DNA of 8,669 nt. Origin: Acidobacteriota bacterium. Lineage in GTDB: Bacteria > Acidobacteriota > Terriglobia > Terriglobales > Acidobacteriaceae. The DNA is taken from NCBI GenBank assembly GCA_021810175.1, contig JAJZJJ010000090.1, positions 1 to 8,669 of the forward strand, written 5' to 3'. Made by a program: the position numbers and the translations under genes. Below, in pieces: positions 6,227 through 8,669 of the stretch. Each line of letters begins with the position of its first letter. The stretch's first letter is position 1. The notes under the pieces were generated by a model. The model did no database searches and had not been told where the DNA came from. It saw nothing but the letters and a program-made list of their open reading frames with translations.

Positions 6227-6745
6227 CTATCGCAGGCGGAGCACCAGGCCGGTGCTGAGCATGGAAGGCCGGATGGTCCGGCCGACGCCGACAACTGAGC
6301 CCCAGGAGTATTCGGCCACGCGCCAGTCCAGCCGCGAGAAGAGGGTGACGTCCAAGCCGCCGGCGAGCTGAAAGATGCCTCCATATTCATCCATGTAGTT
6401 CATGCCCTGGCCAAGCCTGACGTGAGCTCCGCCTCCCAGCGCCTCGAAATAGGGCTTGAGCGGCAGCACATGCGGATGAAAGTGATACTGGATGTGAGGT
6501 CCCAGCAAGGCACTGTCCAGTGACTTATTTCCCGAACCCAGCAGCGATGCGCGAACATCCACACCTGCGCGCAAAAAAGGACTGCCCCAGCCATCGTGAA
6601 AGAGGCCGAACGTGCTGCCGTATTGCCAGCCGACATGGCCTACGTCGTAATTGGAACTGCTGACGGTTCCATAAATAGCCGTCTGCGCGGTCGCGCAGGT
6701 CACATAGGTCAAAGCAAGCGCAAACAGAACCAGGATTCGCTTCAT
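6227..6745 (-). CDS. Small outer-membrane beta-barrel protein (paralogue B)
   Basis: This 172-residue relative of paralogue A has the same architecture. The signal peptide is MKRILVLFALALTYVTCATA, then mature QTAIYG, then shared blocks TFGLFHDGWG, RAGVDVRAS, HPHVLPLKPYFEAL, GGAHV, RLDWRVAEYSWG and terminal LSTGLVLRLR. The differences are concentrated in presumed loops: residues after SASN/SSSN, the GSG loop, and a loop around MDEYGG that is fully rewritten. Two-residue insertions appear before HPHVLPL (HF) and near the C-terminus. ATG 6745 is chosen over an in-frame TTG at 6763 because it aligns with paralogue A and has GGAG 8 nt upstream. The terminal residue Arg is unusual for a BAM-inserted barrel, so outer-membrane insertion is inference. 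It lies between the DUF892 gene and paralogue A on the same strand, but hairpins and gaps of about 100-180 bp suggest its own promoter. Confidence 0.85.
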   Translation of the reverse strand: MKRILVLFALALTYVTCATAQTAIYGTVSSSNYDVGHVGWQYGSTFGLFHDGWGSPFLRAGVDVRASLLGSGNKSLDSALLGPHIQYHFHPHVLPLKPYFEALGGGAHVRLGQGMNYMDEYGGIFQLAGGLDVTLFSRLDWRVAEYSWGSVVGVGRTIRPSMLSTGLVLRLR

Positions 6746-6753
6746 CACTCGCG

Positions 6754-6757
6754 CTCC
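6754..6757 (-). promoter_or_regulatory. Shine-Dalgarno GGAG deciding the paralogue B start
   Basis: GGAG on the minus strand is 8 nt before ATG 6745. Starting at the upstream TTG 6763 would place this site inside the coding sequence and add six residues before the signal peptide that paralogue A lacks. Confidence 0.65.
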
Positions 6758-6792
6758 GTGCAACGAATTTGATCTCCCGGTAAAGACAGCAA

Positions 6793-6823
6793 TGGCCGGC
6801 GGCCCCGTGAGTTCCGCCGGCCA
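6793..6823 (-). terminator. GC-rich hairpin terminating the DUF892 transcript
   Basis: A perfect 10-bp stem (TGGCCGGCGG at 6793-6802 with CCGCCGGCCA at 6814-6823) has an 11-nt loop. Read on the minus strand it is followed by TTGCTGTCTTTA, a modest U-tract, 20 nt after the DUF892 stop. It probably ends that mRNA. It also lies in the leader region of paralogue B and has no counterpart before paralogue A. Confidence 0.65.
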
Positions 6824-6836
6824 CCGTCTTCGAACG

Positions 6837-6848
6837 CTCTATCTTAAG
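6837..6848. repeat. 12-bp repeat at the DUF892 stop, upstream of paralogue B
   Basis: CTCTATCTTAAG is the partner of 6109-6120, 728 bp away. Here it contains the TAA stop of the DUF892 gene (6844-6846). It marks the probable left edge, in the direction of transcription, of the duplicated barrel-gene segment. Confidence 0.6.
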
Positions 6849-7353
6849 CCGCTTTTCGGGCGGTGGGATTGATTCGATTTGATATCTCGGTAAGCAGGTG
6901 ATCGGCGTGGCCCTCTTCCTTCAGCGTCTTGTCAAGAATTTCGGCGTCGGAATGCCTGCCCAGCAGGTGAGCCCACTGGCGAACGGTCCCGTAGATGGCC
7001 ATTTCCATGTGCTCGACGCGCTGACCGGCGGAGATGAGAGCGGCATCGCGAACGTCGTCGTCGGCGGCATCTTTTACCATGTCTTCGGTTTCAGTAACCA
7101 TGGCAGCCAGGGTTTTGCTTTTGACCGGCCTGGCTTCGCCGGCGATCTCGTTCAGAATGCCCTCAACCCGGATGACGTGCTCGCGGGTTTCCTTCAGGTG
7201 CGACTGGAAAGCCTGCTTCAGCTGTATATCCTTCGACTTCTCCATCATGGTCGGGAGCGCTTCGGTGATCTGATTTTCGATGGAGAGGAGCATCTGAAGC
7301 TGGTTGATGTAGAGCTTGCCGAGGTTGTCGAGGTTTGCGGAAAACACCTTCAT
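6844..7353 (-). CDS. DUF892 (YciF/YciE-like) ferritin-like protein
   Basis: This 169-residue cytoplasmic four-helix protein belongs to the DUF892 family, whose members (E. coli YciE, YciF) are stress-induced and carry a ferritin-like di-metal site. The family pattern is clear. The first helix carries LYINQLQMLLSIENQI (Glu26), the second HLKETREHVIRVE (Glu55, Glu58, His59), the third AGQRVEHMEMAIYGT (Glu114, Glu117) and the fourth LKEEGHADHLLTEI (Glu146/147, His149). These acidic and His residues are the likely metal ligands (family knowledge). The exact ligands here are inferred. Length is normal, with no signal peptide. A strong AAGGAGG (7361-7367) stands 7 nt before the ATG, predicting high expression. 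It sits downstream of a formaldehyde-dehydrogenase-like gene on the same strand, separated by a 183-bp gap with a large inverted repeat, so it likely has its own promoter. The biochemical role of the family is not settled. Confidence 0.93.
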   Translation of the reverse strand: MKVFSANLDNLGKLYINQLQMLLSIENQITEALPTMMEKSKDIQLKQAFQSHLKETREHVIRVEGILNEIAGEARPVKSKTLAAMVTETEDMVKDAADDDVRDAALISAGQRVEHMEMAIYGTVRQWAHLLGRHSDAEILDKTLKEEGHADHLLTEISNRINPTARKAA

Positions 7354-7360
7354 GTTGATT

Positions 7361-7367
7361 CCTCCTT
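7361..7367 (-). promoter_or_regulatory. Strong Shine-Dalgarno AAGGAGG of the DUF892 gene
   Basis: A near-perfect anti-SD match on the minus strand lies 7 nt from the ATG at 7353. It is the longest SD match noted in the window, consistent with an abundant stress protein. Confidence 0.8.
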
Positions 7368-7464
7368 GTGCAGAGAGTGTGCTTGCGTCGAGGTGGGCGG
7401 ACCACGGCGGCCCGGAGCGCGAATCCTCACCGCAGGCCCGAACTTGAATCCCGGCTCTGCAGTT

Positions 7465-7525
7465 AGGATGCGCGGCCCGGGGAGGCGAGGTGGCCTCAGT
7501 CCTCCGCCGCGCCGCGCTGCATCCT
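7465..7525 (-). terminator. Large imperfect inverted repeat after the dehydrogenase gene
   Basis: AGGATGC (7465-7471) is the exact reverse complement of GCATCCT (7519-7525). Pairing continues inward as GCGGC with GCCGC past a 3-nt bulge, and a smaller GAGGC/GCCTC stem can form in the loop. It begins 12 nt after the dehydrogenase stop on the minus strand and is GC-rich without a U-tract. Termination, possibly Rho-assisted, is the likely role but is uncertain. Confidence 0.45.
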
Positions 7526-7536
7526 CACGAGTCCAG

Positions 7537-8669
7537 CTAGGCAGCCAGAGCCTCATCGAAGCGGATGAGGATCTTGTTGTAGCCGTCTTCCCGGCGGTCG
7601 AACTTCTCGTAGGCGTCGGGAGCCTCCTGGATGCCGATGTGATGGCTGACGATGCGGCCGGGATGAGCGCGGCCCTGTACGATCAGATCGCGGAGGTACT
7701 CGTTGTATTTCTTGACCGGGCACTGGCCCATGCCGATGGTGACTGCCTTGTCAAACAGCTCGCCGATGGGCAGTGGGTAGATGCCCTTTTTGCCCTGCTC
7801 GTCCTTCGCACCGGGGTCCGGGAACATGTAGACGCCAATGAGGCAAATGTTGCCGGCAGGGTTGACGATCTTCGCGCAGTGGTCGATGACCTGGCTGGCC
7901 TTTTCCCGGCGAGGATCGCTCTGGTCGTGGGCCTGGTAGCCGACGGCGTCAATGGCGCAGTCCACGCCGGTCAGCTTGTCGGCTTCGCGCGGGCGGAGGC
8001 TGGCCTGGAGCTGAGGGTTTTCGCGGCGCAGCTTTTTGATCTGCTCGACGGGGTCGCCTTCCTCGAAATTGATGGGGACAGCGCCCAGTTCGCGGGCCTT
8101 GTTGAGGCGGCTGCGGACGCGGTCGACGACATAGACTTCTGCGGCTCCGCGGATGATGGCGGAATGGGCAGCGAGCAGGCCGACGGGGCCGGCTCCGAAG
8201 ATGGCGACGCTTTTGCCGGGCGTGACGGCGGCCAGTTCGGTGGCATGGTAGGCCGTGGGAAAGACATCGGAGAGGAGCAGGAAGTCGTCCTCCCACTTGT
8301 CGCCTGGCTCGCCGGGCAGCTTGAGGCAGTTGAAGTCGGCATAGGGGACGAGGACGTATTCTGCCTGGCCGCCCTGATAGGGTCCCATGCCGGCGTAGCC
8401 ATAGGCGGCGTGCGGCTGCTGGTTCATGGTGAGGCAGGCGTGGGTATTGCCGCGATAGCAGTTGTGGCAGTAGCCGCAGGAGACGTTGAAGGGCAGGACG
8501 ACGCGGTCGCCGGGCTCGATGCTGCGGACGGCGTCGCCGACCTCCTCGATGACTCCCATGATCTCGTGCCCGACGACGGTTCCCTTGCTGAGGGGAGTGC
8601 GGCCGTCGTACATGTGGAGGTCGCTGCCGCAGATGCCGGAGGTGGTCACGCGCAGGATGGCGTCCATGG
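7537..8669 (-). CDS. Zinc alcohol dehydrogenase, glutathione-independent formaldehyde dehydrogenase type (5' partial)
   Basis: This is an NAD-dependent medium-chain dehydrogenase of the Pseudomonas putida FdhA-like branch, oxidising formaldehyde or other small alcohols/aldehydes in the cytoplasm (family knowledge; true substrate unknown). The visible 376 residues, counted from the Met at 8667, hold the catalytic-zinc ligands Cys13 (GICGSDLH), His34 (GHE) and Asp134 in LLSDVFPTAYH, equivalent to the Asp ligand of P. putida FdhA. The structural-zinc cysteines are 64, 67, 70 and 78 (CGYCHNC then HAC), and the Rossmann motif is GAGPVG at 158-163 with Asp182 for NAD. GQCPVKKYN near the end is typical of the FdhA branch. 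That Met is probably internal: family members have about 30 more N-terminal residues ending in a DP-x-DAI motif, and the frame is open to the window edge. An insertion around EADKLTGVDCAIDAVG to KASQVIDH is normal for this branch. Upstream genes are unseen. Confidence 0.92.
   Translation of the reverse strand, partial: MDAILRVTTSGICGSDLHMYDGRTPLSKGTVVGHEIMGVIEEVGDAVRSIEPGDRVVLPFNVSCGYCHNCYRGNTHACLTMNQQPHAAYGYAGMGPYQGGQAEYVLVPYADFNCLKLPGEPGDKWEDDFLLLSDVFPTAYHATELAAVTPGKSVAIFGAGPVGLLAAHSAIIRGAAEVYVVDRVRSRLNKARELGAVPINFEEGDPVEQIKKLRRENPQLQASLRPREADKLTGVDCAIDAVGYQAHDQSDPRREKASQVIDHCAKIVNPAGNICLIGVYMFPDPGAKDEQGKKGIYPLPIGELFDKAVTIGMGQCPVKKYNEYLRDLIVQGRAHPGRIVSHHIGIQEAPDAYEKFDRREDGYNKILIRFDEALAA

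Noticed and set aside
8665..8667. ATG at the right edge as the true start of the dehydrogenase
   Set aside because: It falls at the DAI(L)RV motif that is about 30 residues inside FdhA-type proteins, and the frame is open to the window edge, so the gene is treated as 5' partial.

Overview
The window looks like chromosomal DNA from an acidobacterium (Acidobacteriota, class Terriglobia or close). This is inferred from high GC, strongly C-ending codons in the transporter genes, a secreted protein of a layout I associate with that group, and small secreted beta-barrel genes. The assignment is not proven by the sequence. Seven protein genes are supported, and both end genes run off the window.

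Left third (+ strand). The C-terminal end of a heavy-metal-type RND efflux pump (1-604) is followed by about 785 gene-free bases. These hold two inverted repeats, a strong intrinsic terminator (794-827), a degenerate tandem array of period about 183 bp and a short 8-bp tandem repeat. Next is an orphan MacB/FtsX-type ABC permease (1390-2664).

Middle. A secreted protein with a Gly/Met-rich insert (2719-3429, - strand) converges on the permease. It is divergent from bipA/typA (3678-5486, + strand), a complete ribosome-associated GTPase that uses a TTG start.

Right third (all - strand). Reading in the direction of transcription, these are a zinc alcohol dehydrogenase of the glutathione-independent formaldehyde dehydrogenase type (5' end missing), a DUF892/YciF ferritin-like protein, and two adjacent paralogous small outer-membrane beta-barrel proteins. 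The barrel pair looks like a tandem duplication that also carried the promoter-side DNA. Hairpins between these genes suggest mostly separate transcripts. The dehydrogenase plus DUF892 pair hints at a stress-response neighbourhood, which is inference.

I found no phage, transposase, CRISPR, tRNA or rRNA. Nothing here is clearly a new system. The most unusual items are the 183-bp repeat array before the permease, the duplicated barrel gene and the Met-rich secreted protein.
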